This document shows, piece by piece, positions 16,652 through 24,259 of a stretch of 50,220 nucleotides of DNA (its first letter is position 1; each line of letters opens with the position of its first letter). Position numbers and translations under genes: made by a program. Below the pieces are notes generated by a model. That model ran no database searches. It was not told the DNA's origin and saw only the letters and a program-made list of their open reading frames with translations. The stretch is from NCBI GenBank assembly GCA_024691985.1, contig JAILNC010000043.1, positions 1-50,220 on the forward strand. Reading direction: 5' to 3'. The DNA is from Oscillospiraceae bacterium. Lineage in GTDB: Bacteria; Bacillota; Clostridia; Oscillospirales; Oscillospiraceae.

Positions 16652-17500
16652 ATGTCGAAACCTGTCATCATCAGTGCCGACAGCACCTGCGACCTGTCCC
16701 CGGAGCTTCTGGAGCGCTTTGACATCAAGCTCATCCCGCTGACGATCCTGCTCGGCGGCGAGAGCTATCTCGACGGCGTGGAGTTCACCACCGAGGATAT
16801 CTACGCCCGCTACCGCGCGGACGGGACACTGCCCAAGACCTCCGCCCCCGGCATCCAGCAGTTTCTGGATTTCTTCACGCCCTGGGTGGAAAAGGGCTTC
16901 GAGATCGTCCATCTGGACATCAGCTCCGAGCTGTCCGGCACCTGCAGCAACGCCTGCATCGCGGCGGCGGAGCTGGACGGCGTGTACGTTGTGGACAGCC
17001 GCATGCTCTCGACCGGCGTCGGCCTGCTGTGCATCGAGGGGGCCGAATGCCGCGACCGCGGCATGGAGGCCGCCCGGATCGCGGAGCATCTGCGCTCGCT
17101 CACGGAGAAGGTCGACACCAGCTTCGTGCTCAACACGCTCGATTTCATGTGGAAGGGCGGGCGCTGCTCCGGTGTCGCGGCCCTGGGCGCGAACCTGCTG
17201 CACCTCAAGCCGGCTCTGGAGATGGCGGACGGCAAGCTCGGCGTGTACAAGAAATACCGCGGCAGCATCGAGGCCGTCTACCGCCAGTATGTGCGCGAGC
17301 GCCTGGCCGGCAAGGAGATCCGGCCCAACCACATCTTTGTCACCGACTCCGGCGAGGTGCCGGAGGAGACCCTGCGGGAGCTGATGGCCATGGTGCGCGA
17401 GACCGTCCCCGGGGCCGAGGTGCACAACACCAAGGCGGGCTGCACCGTGACCTCGCACTGCGGGCCGAAGACGCTCGGCGTGCTGTTCATCCGGGCGTAA
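16652..17500 (+). CDS. DegV-family fatty-acid-binding protein
   Basis: A 282-residue DegV protein, the family that includes FakB, which presents a bound fatty acid to the kinase FakA for phospholipid synthesis. Recognisable parts are IISADSTCDLSPELL at the N-terminus, KTSAPGIQQF, ISSELSGTCSNA (lipid-head binding Thr/Ser loop), the VDTSFVLNTLDFMWKGGRCS segment and the C-terminal TSHCGPKTLGVLFI. Length is normal. It begins six bases after the polymerase-like gene, so the two may share a transcript; a small unknown gene follows 12 bases later. Confidence 0.88.
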   Translation: MSKPVIISADSTCDLSPELLERFDIKLIPLTILLGGESYLDGVEFTTEDIYARYRADGTLPKTSAPGIQQFLDFFTPWVEKGFEIVHLDISSELSGTCSNACIAAAELDGVYVVDSRMLSTGVGLLCIEGAECRDRGMEAARIAEHLRSLTEKVDTSFVLNTLDFMWKGGRCSGVAALGANLLHLKPALEMADGKLGVYKKYRGSIEAVYRQYVRERLAGKEIRPNHIFVTDSGEVPEETLRELMAMVRETVPGAEVHNTKAGCTVTSHCGPKTLGVLFIRA

Positions 17501-17512
17501 GGAGGGCATGAC

Positions 17513-17839
17513 ATGATCGAACCGAATGACGTGATGAAGGTCGGCGAAGAGGACTGGGAACAGTTCAAGAAGGACGCCGCGAAGGACGAGCTGTATTATA
17601 CAGGCCCCGGCGATCTGCTGGACACGGCCGAGGGGCGCGCGAAATTCTGCCGCCTGAACACGACCGGCGTTTTCCGCAAGCCGGATCCCTCCTATCCCGG
17701 CTATAAGATCTGGGTCTTCAACAACCAGGGCCAGGGTATGGTGGTCAAAAAACGCAGCCATGTCGATCCCCGTCTCATGGAGGATATCGAGTACGACGCC
17801 GACGGGAAGGAAATCAGCAAATCCTTTGAGCCGGCGTGA
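17513..17839 (+). CDS. Small conserved-looking protein of unknown function
   Basis: A 108-residue soluble, acidic protein with no signal peptide or membrane segment. I do not recognise the family. It has a strong ribosome site (AAGGAGGG) and lies 12 bases after degV, so it is likely the last gene of that operon. Notable parts are DELYYTGPGDLLDTAEGRAKFCRL and the basic VVKKRSHVDPRLMEDIEYD stretch. Codon use is like that of its neighbours, which supports a real gene. Confidence 0.7.
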   Translation: MIEPNDVMKVGEEDWEQFKKDAAKDELYYTGPGDLLDTAEGRAKFCRLNTTGVFRKPDPSYPGYKIWVFNNQGQGMVVKKRSHVDPRLMEDIEYDADGKEISKSFEPA

Positions 17840-17860
17840 GCCGGGCTCAAACCATATGAC

Positions 17861-17904
17861 GATCCCCGGCGAATACGTGCGTTTGTCCGTATTCGCCGGG
17901 GATC
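17861..17904. terminator. Long perfect hairpin between convergent genes
   Basis: 17-bp perfect stem, arms 17861-17877 and 17888-17904, 10-base loop, no clear T-run. Likely ends transcription from both sides. Confidence 0.65.
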
Positions 17905-17943
17905 CGTTCCCTCTCAGCGTCTCTGTTTCCTGTCGGGCTTCGC

Positions 17944-18606
17944 TTATTTTGCCTTGCCGGTATTGGTAAAAAAACTGATTTCCTTCTCCAGCAGGCGAAA
18001 AACATTTGCGACCAGATACCCGTCCGCGATCGCGTGATTCAGCCGAACGCTGACAGGCATGACAAGCTTTCCGTTTTCTTCTCTGTATTTCCCCCAGTTG
18101 ACGATCGGCGCGAAGAACAAATATCCGTCGGGCAGTTCGATATGCAGGGCGTCATAGGAAAGCCACGAGATATACGACGCGTCGAACCAGTTGGGATGAT
18201 TCGCCGTATCCAGCCCGTACTCTCTCGTCTTCTTCGCCTCTTCGACATCCCGTACAGCGGCGGCGTAAAAGCTTTCATAATCCTCACAGTACTCCGTATA
18301 CACAGGCGTGCAGGTTTCCGTATCCTCATGAAAAACATACTGCGTGGGATTGATCACGTCATAGCAGATCAGCTCGTCCGTCTGCCAGAGATAGCCCATT
18401 CTGTAATCTTCGCGGGAATTCATGACCTTGGAGAGAATATACAGGAAGTTGATATAGAACTTTGTCCCCGTCTTCTTCGAATAGGCGGCGAGCTCTGTCA
18501 CATCTATTCTCGCCGTCATGGAGGTCGAGCATTTGCAGTCTTCCGAAAAGTGACGGAACACACCTTTTCTGTAATATGTCTCTCTGTCGATCACCTTATA
18601 GTTCAT
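17944..18606 (-). CDS. Chloramphenicol-acetyltransferase-like acyltransferase
   Basis: A 220-residue protein with the overall pattern of type A CAT: N-terminal RETYYRKGVFRHF, MTARIDVTELAAYSK, FYINFLYILSKVMNS and the C-terminal active-site region LNHAIADGYLVANVF. The catalytic His of the HHAxxDG motif is kept, while the first His is Asn. Length and the conserved FAPIVNWGKY strand fit the family. Many chromosomal CAT-like proteins do not confer resistance, and the second-shell change means the substrate should not be assumed. GAGG precedes the ATG at 18606; two earlier in-frame starts exist nearby. Confidence 0.8.
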   Translation of the reverse strand: MNYKVIDRETYYRKGVFRHFSEDCKCSTSMTARIDVTELAAYSKKTGTKFYINFLYILSKVMNSREDYRMGYLWQTDELICYDVINPTQYVFHEDTETCTPVYTEYCEDYESFYAAAVRDVEEAKKTREYGLDTANHPNWFDASYISWLSYDALHIELPDGYLFFAPIVNWGKYREENGKLVMPVSVRLNHAIADGYLVANVFRLLEKEISFFTNTGKAK

Positions 18607-18635
18607 CTTCGTCATCCTCACAAATACCGCTGCAA

Positions 18636-18665
18636 ACAGGCGCGCCGCATCCGCGGCGCGCCTGT
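18636..18665 (-). terminator. GC-rich terminator hairpin after the HerA-like gene
   Basis: 13-bp perfect stem ACAGGCGCGCCGC / GCGGCGCGCCTGT with loop ATCC and a short T-tract on the minus strand. Confidence 0.65.
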
Positions 18666-18682
18666 CGGATCACATGCTTTGT

Positions 18683-20344
18683 TTACTTCTTGTTCCCCAG
18701 CAGGCCGCGGATGATGGCGCTGGTCCCGGAGCGCATCACGGAGCTCAGAGCGTTCTTGGCGGCGCGCTTGGCGATGGTCTGCGCGCTGGTGGTCTTCCCG
18801 CCGGTGGCGGCGTTGACGATGTTGGTGGACAGGGCGCTCGCGACCGAGGATGCGGCGTTGGTGGCCGCCTGCTGGACGACCTTTTTCTTCTTCGCGGCGG
18901 CGGCCTCGGCGGCCTTCTGGGCGGCGGCCTCCTCCTTGAGACGCTGCTTCTCGGCGGCGGCCTCTTCCTTCAGGCGCTGCTTCTCGGCCTCGAGCTCGGC
19001 CTTCTTGCGGGCGGCCTCCTCCGCGGCGGCTGCGGCGGCCTCCTCCTTCTGGCGGGCCAGCTCCTCATTGGCGCGGGTGAGGATCTCATAGGCGGACTCG
19101 CGGTCGACGCCCTCGCGGTACTTGTCGTCGAAGGGATCGGTGAGGATGAGGCGCTTGACCTCGTCCTTCCCGGCGGCGCCCATGAGGCTCTGCGGCGGCA
19201 GGATGAAGGCGCGCTCCACCAGACCGGGGATGCCCTCCTCGTCGAGGAAGCTGACCAGCGCCTCGCCGACGCCGAGCTCCATGATGGCGTCCTCCGTCTT
19301 GAAGGCGGGGTTGGCGCGGAAGGCCTTGGCCGCGGCGCGGACGGCCTTCTGCTCGTCGGGCGTGTAGGCGCGCAGGGCGTGCTGTACGCGGTTGGAGAGC
19401 TGGGCCAGCACGTCGCCGGGGATATCTGAGGGGCTCTGGCTGATGAAGTAGACGCCGACGGCCTTGGAGCGGATGAGCTTGACGACCTGCACGATCTTCT
19501 GGACCAGGGCCTTGGGCATGCCGTTGAAGAGCAGATGCGCCTCGTCGAAGAAGAAGATCATCTTCGGCTTGTCGAGATCGCCGACCTCGGGCAGGTTCTC
19601 GAACAGCTCCGTCAGCATCCAGAGCAGGAAGGTCGCGTAGACGGTGGGACTCTGGATCAGCTTCTGGCTGGAGAGGATATTGATGTAGCCGCGGCCGTTC
19701 TCGTCGGTGTGCATCCAGTCCATGATCTCGAGCTCCGGCTCGCCGAAGAAGAGCTCGCCGCCCTCGTCCTCAAAGGCGAGCAGCGCGCGCTGGATGGCGC
19801 CGATGCTCGCGGCGGAGACGTTGCCGTACTCCACGGTGAACTCGGCCCGGTTCTCGCCCACGAACTGCAGCATGGCGCGCAGATCCTTCAGGTCGAGCAG
19901 CAGCAGGCCGTTGTCGTCTGCGACCTTGAACACGATATTCAGCACGCCCGACTGGATCTCGGTCAGGCCGAGCAGGCGCGACAGGAGCGTCGGGCCCATG
20001 GAGCTGACGGTGACGCGCACGGGGTGGCCGACCTCGCCGAAGATATCCCAGAAGCGGGTGGGGTAGGCGTGGAAGGAGAAGTCCTCGATCCCGAAGCGCT
20101 CGATGCGGCTGCGCATGTCGGCGCTGTCCTTGCCGGGCTTGCACATGCCGGTCAGGTCGCCCTTGATGTCGGCCAGGAAGACCGGGACGCCCATCTCGGA
20201 AAAGGACTCCGCCATGACCTTCATGGTGACGGTCTTGCCGGTGCCCGTCGCGCCGGCGATCAGACCGTGACGGTTGGCCATGTTCGGCAGCAGGAAGATG
20301 CGGTGATCGGACTGTGCCATCCAAATTTTATTGTCTGTGAACAT
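18683..20344 (-). CDS. HerA-like P-loop ATPase (DUF853 family)
   Basis: A 553-residue member of the HerA/FtsK-type hexameric ATPases. Walker A is GATGTGKT at residues 31-38, and Walker B is [12 protein letters not shown] around 260-270. The start [25 protein letters not shown] and the [22 protein letters not shown] region are typical of DUF853. Residues about 425-490 are an Ala/Glu/Lys-rich coiled coil containing a repeated [11 protein letters not shown]-type unit, and the last part is again basic. HerA proteins pump DNA with nucleases in archaea; the bacterial DUF853 role is unproven, and no nuclease gene is adjacent. Own promoter; GGGGGA before ATG. Confidence 0.87.
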   Translation of the reverse strand: MFTDNKIWMAQSDHRIFLLPNMANRHGLIAGATGTGKTVTMKVMAESFSEMGVPVFLADIKGDLTGMCKPGKDSADMRSRIERFGIEDFSFHAYPTRFWDIFGEVGHPVRVTVSSMGPTLLSRLLGLTEIQSGVLNIVFKVADDNGLLLLDLKDLRAMLQFVGENRAEFTVEYGNVSAASIGAIQRALLAFEDEGGELFFGEPELEIMDWMHTDENGRGYINILSSQKLIQSPTVYATFLLWMLTELFENLPEVGDLDKPKMIFFFDEAHLLFNGMPKALVQKIVQVVKLIRSKAVGVYFISQSPSDIPGDVLAQLSNRVQHALRAYTPDEQKAVRAAAKAFRANPAFKTEDAIMELGVGEALVSFLDEEGIPGLVERAFILPPQSLMGAAGKDEVKRLILTDPFDDKYREGVDRESAYEILTRANEELARQKEEAAAAAAEEAARKKAELEAEKQRLKEEAAAEKQRLKEEAAAQKAAEAAAAKKKKVVQQAATNAASSVASALSTNIVNAATGGKTTSAQTIAKRAAKNALSSVMRSGTSAIIRGLLGNKK

Positions 20345-20379
20345 CTGTCTGTCCCCCTATATGTTGTAGTGGTGAAAAT

Positions 20380-20408
20380 ATAATAGCACAAGTTTTTCCC
20401 GCATACAA
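20380..20408 (-). promoter_or_regulatory. Promoter of the HerA-like ATPase gene
   Basis: Minus strand: TTGTAT (20403-20408), 17-bp spacer, TATTAT (20380-20385). Confidence 0.65.
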
Positions 20409-20481
20409 CAGGAAAATGCACTTTTCTTTCCGCAAGCTTCCGCCGTTTTTGCTTCTTCGGCAAGTTTTCCCCCGCCGACGC

Positions 20482-20510
20482 TTGCGTTTGCCGTCTTTCT
20501 ATGGTACCCT
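20482..20510 (+). promoter_or_regulatory. Possible cdsA promoter
   Basis: TTGCGT (20482-20487), 17-bp spacer ending TGG, TACCCT (20505-20510). The -10 is poor but has the extended TGG. Confidence 0.4.
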
Positions 20511-20555
20511 GTATGCATCTTCCCAACGGAATCCCCGGACAGGAGAGTCGCAGCT

Positions 20556-21353
20556 ATGAAAACCAGAATCATTTCCGCCCTTATCCTGCTCACGATCGTG
20601 GCCGTCTGCATGCCGCTGGCCGTCACGCGCCTGCTGTTTTTCACGGTCGCGGGCGGGCTTTGCGCCTATGAATTCAGCAAGAGCGTGGAAAAGCTTGACG
20701 CCCGGTGCACGCTCTGGGTCATGTTCGTCTACCTCGCCGCCCACGCGCTGCTCTGCTATCTGGACGTCGGGCTCTTCTCCTACTCCGTGTGCTTTGTGTT
20801 CTGCATCTATCTGGCGCTGTTCTCCGGCGTGCTGCACAGCAAGGTCTCCGGCCGCGGCGCGCTGTTCACGCTCGCGGGGCTGACCTATCCCTGCGTGCTC
20901 TTCGCCATTTTGATGGACATCTCCCTCAGCCCCATCTGGTGGCAGACGCTGGTGATGGGCGCCGTTTCCAGCTGGCTGTGCGACACCGCCGCCCTCGTCG
21001 GCGGCACGCGATACGGCAGGCATAAGCTCGCCCCGTTGGTCAGTCCCAAAAAGACCTGGGAGGGCGCGCTCTTCGGGGCTGCCTCCTCTGTGGTCTCCGC
21101 CCTGCTGTGCTGGCTGCTCTACCGCGCGTTCTGCCCCATCCCCTTCTGGCTCTGCCTGGTCACGGCCTTCCTCGCCTCGACCCTGGGGCAGATCGGCGAC
21201 CTGGCGGAATCCCTGCTCAAGCGCATGATCGGCGTCAAGGATTTCAGCAATCTGATCCCCGGGCACGGCGGTCTCTTCGACCGGGCGGACAGTCTGCTGT
21301 TCGCGATCCCGACGGCCTATTTCTGCTTCCTGCTCGCCGGCGTCGGCGCGTGA
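20556..21353 (+). CDS. cdsA: Phosphatidate cytidylyltransferase
   Basis: A 265-residue integral membrane enzyme that makes CDP-diacylglycerol from phosphatidic acid and CTP, the branch point to anionic phospholipids. The family signature is complete near the C-terminus: SLLKRMIGVKDFSNLIPGHG followed by GLFDRADS, which holds the Mg-binding Asp and the S-x-K-R-x4-K-D core. About seven membrane segments are visible. Full length. AGGAG precedes the ATG. It stands alone here; in many Firmicutes it follows uppS, which is not in this window. Confidence 0.94.
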   Translation: MKTRIISALILLTIVAVCMPLAVTRLLFFTVAGGLCAYEFSKSVEKLDARCTLWVMFVYLAAHALLCYLDVGLFSYSVCFVFCIYLALFSGVLHSKVSGRGALFTLAGLTYPCVLFAILMDISLSPIWWQTLVMGAVSSWLCDTAALVGGTRYGRHKLAPLVSPKKTWEGALFGAASSVVSALLCWLLYRAFCPIPFWLCLVTAFLASTLGQIGDLAESLLKRMIGVKDFSNLIPGHGGLFDRADSLLFAIPTAYFCFLLAGVGA

Positions 21354-21365
21354 ACGAATAATAAT

Positions 21366-21396
21366 AAACGGGAGCTTTTCATAAGCTCCCGTTTTT
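21366..21396. terminator. Bidirectional terminator between cdsA and the LysR gene
   Basis: 12-bp stem AAACGGGAGCTT / AAGCTCCCGTTT with T-run. The LysR stop codon (21379-21381) lies inside the loop. Confidence 0.88.
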
Positions 21397-22278
21397 GTCT
21401 TTGCACAGCTCGATCAGAAAATCCCGGAACTCCCGGATCTCCTTTCTGTGCAGGCCTCCCGCGCAGATGAAGTGCAGGGAGGAGCTGCTCTCGGGCACGA
21501 GCGGGACCGCGGCGACGTGATAGTATTCCGCGAAGGACTTGGGCCCCAGGATGAGCCCCCGCCCGTTGCGGACCAGATTCATGATCGTGCCGATCCCGTC
21601 CGAGCGGTAGACCCGGTCGAGCGTGATGCCGTGCCTGCGGCAGATCTCCCGAAGAGCGCGCGCCTCGGAGGTGTTCTCCAGGCCGGAGATCATGGTCGAG
21701 CCCTGCAGCTGCTCGAAGGAGATGCCGGGCAGCTTCGCGCGCGGGTCCGACTCCGCCATCAGGACGCACTGGCGCTCGCAGATCAGCGGGCAGGAATAGA
21801 ACTCGCTGTGGGCGTCCAGGTAGTTGTCCGAGGGCAGGATGTCCAGCGCCACGTCGATGCTCTGCTGACGCAGGGCGATGAGGAAGTCCCCGCAGGCGTC
21901 GGTGATGAACGACACCTCGATCTCCGGGCGCTTGTCAAAGAAGTCCACGATCTCCGGGAAGAGGCCGTTGGAGTACACGCGCGAGCCCATGCCGATGCGG
22001 AAGGGCTTTTTGAGCTGGGTGTTGTCCGCCTGCACATTCCTGCACAGCGTGTTCCAGGCCTCGGCCGCGGGCCGGGCCTCCTCGCAGAAGCGCGCGCCCG
22101 CCTCCGTCAGCTCCAGTCCGCGGACCGTCCGGGAAAACAGGCTGTAGCCGAGCTCCCGCTCGAGGCGGAGGATCTGCTGCGAGATCGCGGACTGGGAGAT
22201 GTAGAGGCGCTCCGCCGCCAGCGAGATGCTTTTGCAGTCCGCCGCCTCCAGTACATAGATCACCTGTGAAATCGTCAT
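21379..22278 (-). CDS. LysR-family transcriptional regulator
   Basis: A 299-residue LysR regulator. The winged helix-turn-helix is at residues 1-60 (ISLAAERLYISQSAISQQI then LERELGYSLFSRTVRGLELTEAG), followed by the ligand-binding domain from about 90 (KPFRIGMGSRVYSNGLFPEIVDFF). It is divergent from the amino-acid fermentation operon starting at 22616, the usual arrangement for a LysR activator and its target, so it probably senses a substrate or product of that pathway. The ATG at 22278 fits the family start; the open frame extends 36 codons upstream through the promoter and is rejected. Confidence 0.9.
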   Translation of the reverse strand: MTISQVIYVLEAADCKSISLAAERLYISQSAISQQILRLERELGYSLFSRTVRGLELTEAGARFCEEARPAAEAWNTLCRNVQADNTQLKKPFRIGMGSRVYSNGLFPEIVDFFDKRPEIEVSFITDACGDFLIALRQQSIDVALDILPSDNYLDAHSEFYSCPLICERQCVLMAESDPRAKLPGISFEQLQGSTMISGLENTSEARALREICRRHGITLDRVYRSDGIGTIMNLVRNGRGLILGPKSFAEYYHVAAVPLVPESSSSLHFICAGGLHRKEIREFRDFLIELCKDKNGSL

Positions 22279-22323
22279 GAAATCCGCGCCCCATTCATTT
22301 CTATTAGTAAAGCTTATGTCTGT

Positions 22324-22352
22324 ATTATAAGATATTGATTTACATTTTTCAA
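22324..22352 (-). promoter_or_regulatory. Promoter of the LysR gene
   Basis: Minus strand: TTGAAA (22347-22352), 17-bp spacer, perfect TATAAT (22324-22329). Confidence 0.75.
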
Positions 22353-22516
22353 GTAATTTTATATAATTAATATGTAAGCGGGACATCTATTTTTGTGGAA
22401 TGTGGAAAGGCGGCCTCGTCGATGCGCGCGCTTCTTCTCAACGAAAATAGAACGACAGGCAGTGCGGCGGCGGACATCGCTTCGCGCCGTGCTTTTCTGC
22501 GCCCGTTCTTTTTTGC

Positions 22517-22545
22517 TTGCGTTTTTTCGCGTCTGGGATTATACT
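22517..22545 (+). promoter_or_regulatory. Promoter of the amino-acid fermentation operon
   Basis: TTGCGT (22517-22522), 17-bp spacer, TATACT (22540-22545). Transcription would start near 22552, just before the leader hairpin. Confidence 0.7.
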
Positions 22546-22558
22546 TTACTTATGTGAA

Positions 22559-22597
22559 GCCGCTGGGGTCTTGACCTCGGCGGCGCATGCTTTTTTT
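22559..22597 (+). terminator. Leader hairpin with T-run (possible attenuator)
   Basis: A 12-bp stem (22559-22570 with 22573-22584, two G-T pairs) is followed six bases later by seven T (22591-22597) and then the ribosome site of the first gene. It lies after the promoter, so it could weaken or regulate read-through, or simply protect the mRNA 5' end. Confidence 0.45.
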
Positions 22598-22615
22598 GAA
22601 AGGAGACGGTAAATC

Positions 22616-22903
22616 ATGATCCATTATGTGCTGCTGAAGCTCGCGCCCGGTACGGACAAGGACGCGGTGGAAGCGCGCGTACGCAAGACCTATCAGGAGC
22701 TGGACGAGGCCCTGGACTTTCTGCATGACCCCCAGGTATTCCGCAGCTGCGTGGAGCGGGACTCCAATGCGGACATCATGGCGGTCATCCGTCTGGACGG
22801 GGAGGAGTACCTCAAGCCCTACCTGACCCATCCGCTGCATCTCCAAATGGCCGGAGACCTGAAAGACGCCGTCATCGGGCGGACGTCCTTCGATCATCTG
22901 TAA
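22616..22903 (+). CDS. Dabb-domain (stress-responsive A/B barrel) protein
   Basis: A 95-residue dimeric alpha-beta barrel protein. The Dabb pattern is visible: MIHYVLLKLAPGTDKDAVEARV at the start, then the DIMAVIRLDGEEYLKPYLTHPLH region, whose Tyr-x3-His-Pro-x-His stretch is the family hallmark. Dabb proteins can be enzymes on small organic acids or simple binding proteins. As the first gene of the fermentation operon, a role in handling an aryl-keto acid or CoA ester is possible but inferred. AAAGGAG precedes the ATG; 27 bases separate it from the transporter gene. Confidence 0.8.
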   Translation: MIHYVLLKLAPGTDKDAVEARVRKTYQELDEALDFLHDPQVFRSCVERDSNADIMAVIRLDGEEYLKPYLTHPLHLQMAGDLKDAVIGRTSFDHL

Positions 22904-22930
22904 TCGCTTCGAAAGAGAGGGTTTTAAAAA

Positions 22931-24085
22931 ATGAAGAAATCCGGTATTTTTGCCGCAACGTACATTGCCGTTGCCTCCGTATGGCTCGGCGGCCACTTCG
23001 GCCCCGGCTTCGCCACCGGCGCGTTCAGCGCGCAGTATTATGAGAAATACGGCCCGATCGGCCTGTTCATGCCTCTGCTCGCGATGCTCATCACCGGCGG
23101 CGTCATGTTCTATATGGTCGAATATGCCCGCAGCCACGGCACCACGAACTATCGCTCCTTTGTTGAGTCCGCCTTCGGCGACGGCGCCCTCGCCAAGATC
23201 ATGCCGATCTTCTATGACATTCTCTTCATCGGCACCGTCATCGGCGCCGGCGGTCTCGCCGTCGCGGGCGAAGCCAACATCCTCGGCAAGCTGTACGGGC
23301 TGGGCTTCTGGGTGGCCGCGGTCCCGACCATCATCGTCTCCGCGCTGCTGTGCCTCTACGGCTCCAAGCTGGTGGCCCGCTCCTCCAAGTACATGATGTA
23401 CGCGATCGTCGTCATCGTGCTGCTCATCTTCGTGCTGAGCTCTGCCTCCGGCAAGCCCGACTATGCCAAGGCCTTCGCCGCGCCCGCGATCGAGCAGAAC
23501 AACACCCTGCTCAATGCCATCTGGAAGGCCATCCTCTACGGCTGCTTCCAGTCCACCATCGCGTTCAACGTCATGTCCTGCGCCGACCTGCTCGAGAGCA
23601 GGGCGGAGACCAAGAAGGCCGTCGTCACCGGCTACATCGTCACCGTCATTCTGATGATCGCCATCGCCGCCACGCTCTTCGGCTATCTCCCCTCCAACCC
23701 CGACATCATCAACCTCGGCAAGACCCCCGTCCCGATGATGAGCATCATCATGGGTCTGGGCATGCCCTGGCTGACCTATCTCTTTGTCATCCTCATGACC
23801 TGCGCCGTGCTGACGAGCACCGCCGGCATCGCCAACGCCGGCTGCATCCGCTTCAGCAAGCTCTTCTCCGGCATCAGCAACGTCCAGCTCCGCCGCGCGG
23901 TCATCACCGCGATCCTGCTTCTCGTCGCCGCCTTCGGCGCCTGGCTGGATATGGAGCGTCTGACCAAAACCGTCACGACCTATATCGGCTACGCCGGTAT
24001 CTTCGGCCTGGTCATCCCGGCCTTTACCATTGTCCGCTCCAAGCTCAACAAGGATGAGAAGGCAGCGGAAAAAGCAAAGAAATAA
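22931..24085 (+). CDS. YkvI-family membrane transporter
   Basis: A 384-residue protein with about ten membrane segments and a basic tail, related to Bacillus YkvI and distantly to the APC transporter superfamily. The N-terminal GGHFGPGFATG motif resembles the unwound substrate-binding helix of this superfamily. Substrates of YkvI proteins are largely unproven. Its place between the Dabb gene and the iorAB genes suggests import of the amino acid that the operon ferments, or export of the acid product. AGAGAGG precedes the ATG. Confidence 0.78.
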   Translation: MKKSGIFAATYIAVASVWLGGHFGPGFATGAFSAQYYEKYGPIGLFMPLLAMLITGGVMFYMVEYARSHGTTNYRSFVESAFGDGALAKIMPIFYDILFIGTVIGAGGLAVAGEANILGKLYGLGFWVAAVPTIIVSALLCLYGSKLVARSSKYMMYAIVVIVLLIFVLSSASGKPDYAKAFAAPAIEQNNTLLNAIWKAILYGCFQSTIAFNVMSCADLLESRAETKKAVVTGYIVTVILMIAIAATLFGYLPSNPDIINLGKTPVPMMSIIMGLGMPWLTYLFVILMTCAVLTSTAGIANAGCIRFSKLFSGISNVQLRRAVITAILLLVAAFGAWLDMERLTKTVTTYIGYAGIFGLVIPAFTIVRSKLNKDEKAAEKAKK

Positions 24086-24096
24086 CATCTTCCCCC

Positions 24097-24231
24097 GCCG
24101 CAGGGTGAGGCCGCCGGAGCGCAGCCTCATCCTGCGGCGCTCGCCCGCCCGCATCCTTCGGATGCGCGGCCCCTGCCCAGTCGTTTTGTTTCGCCGGCAG
24201 CGCGTCTGCCGAACTGCCGGCGGACAGTATA
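24097..24231. repeat. Intercistronic stem-loops inside the operon
   Basis: Three hairpins lie between the transporter and iorA genes: arms near 24097-24112 and 24128-24140, a short one near 24150-24167 (CGCATCCTTCGGATGCG), and one with arms near 24198-24206 and 24218-24226. None has a T-run, so they more likely stabilise or partly punctuate the mRNA than end it. Confidence 0.45.
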
Positions 24232-24259
24232 TAAATCATTTTTCGAAAGAAGGTTCGAT

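Larger units (their letters stand above)
22279..22615. other. Divergent control region of LysR gene and fermentation operon
   Basis: No gene in these 337 bases. It holds a minus-strand promoter (22324-22352), an AT-rich block around 22300-22380 that may hold LysR sites, the operon promoter (22517-22545) and a strong leader hairpin (22559-22584). Confidence 0.6.

Noticed and set aside
17944-18606. Call as a chloramphenicol resistance gene
   Set aside because: The fold and catalytic His are kept, but the first His of the HHAxxDG motif is Asn and there is no mobile context, so only CAT-like is supported.
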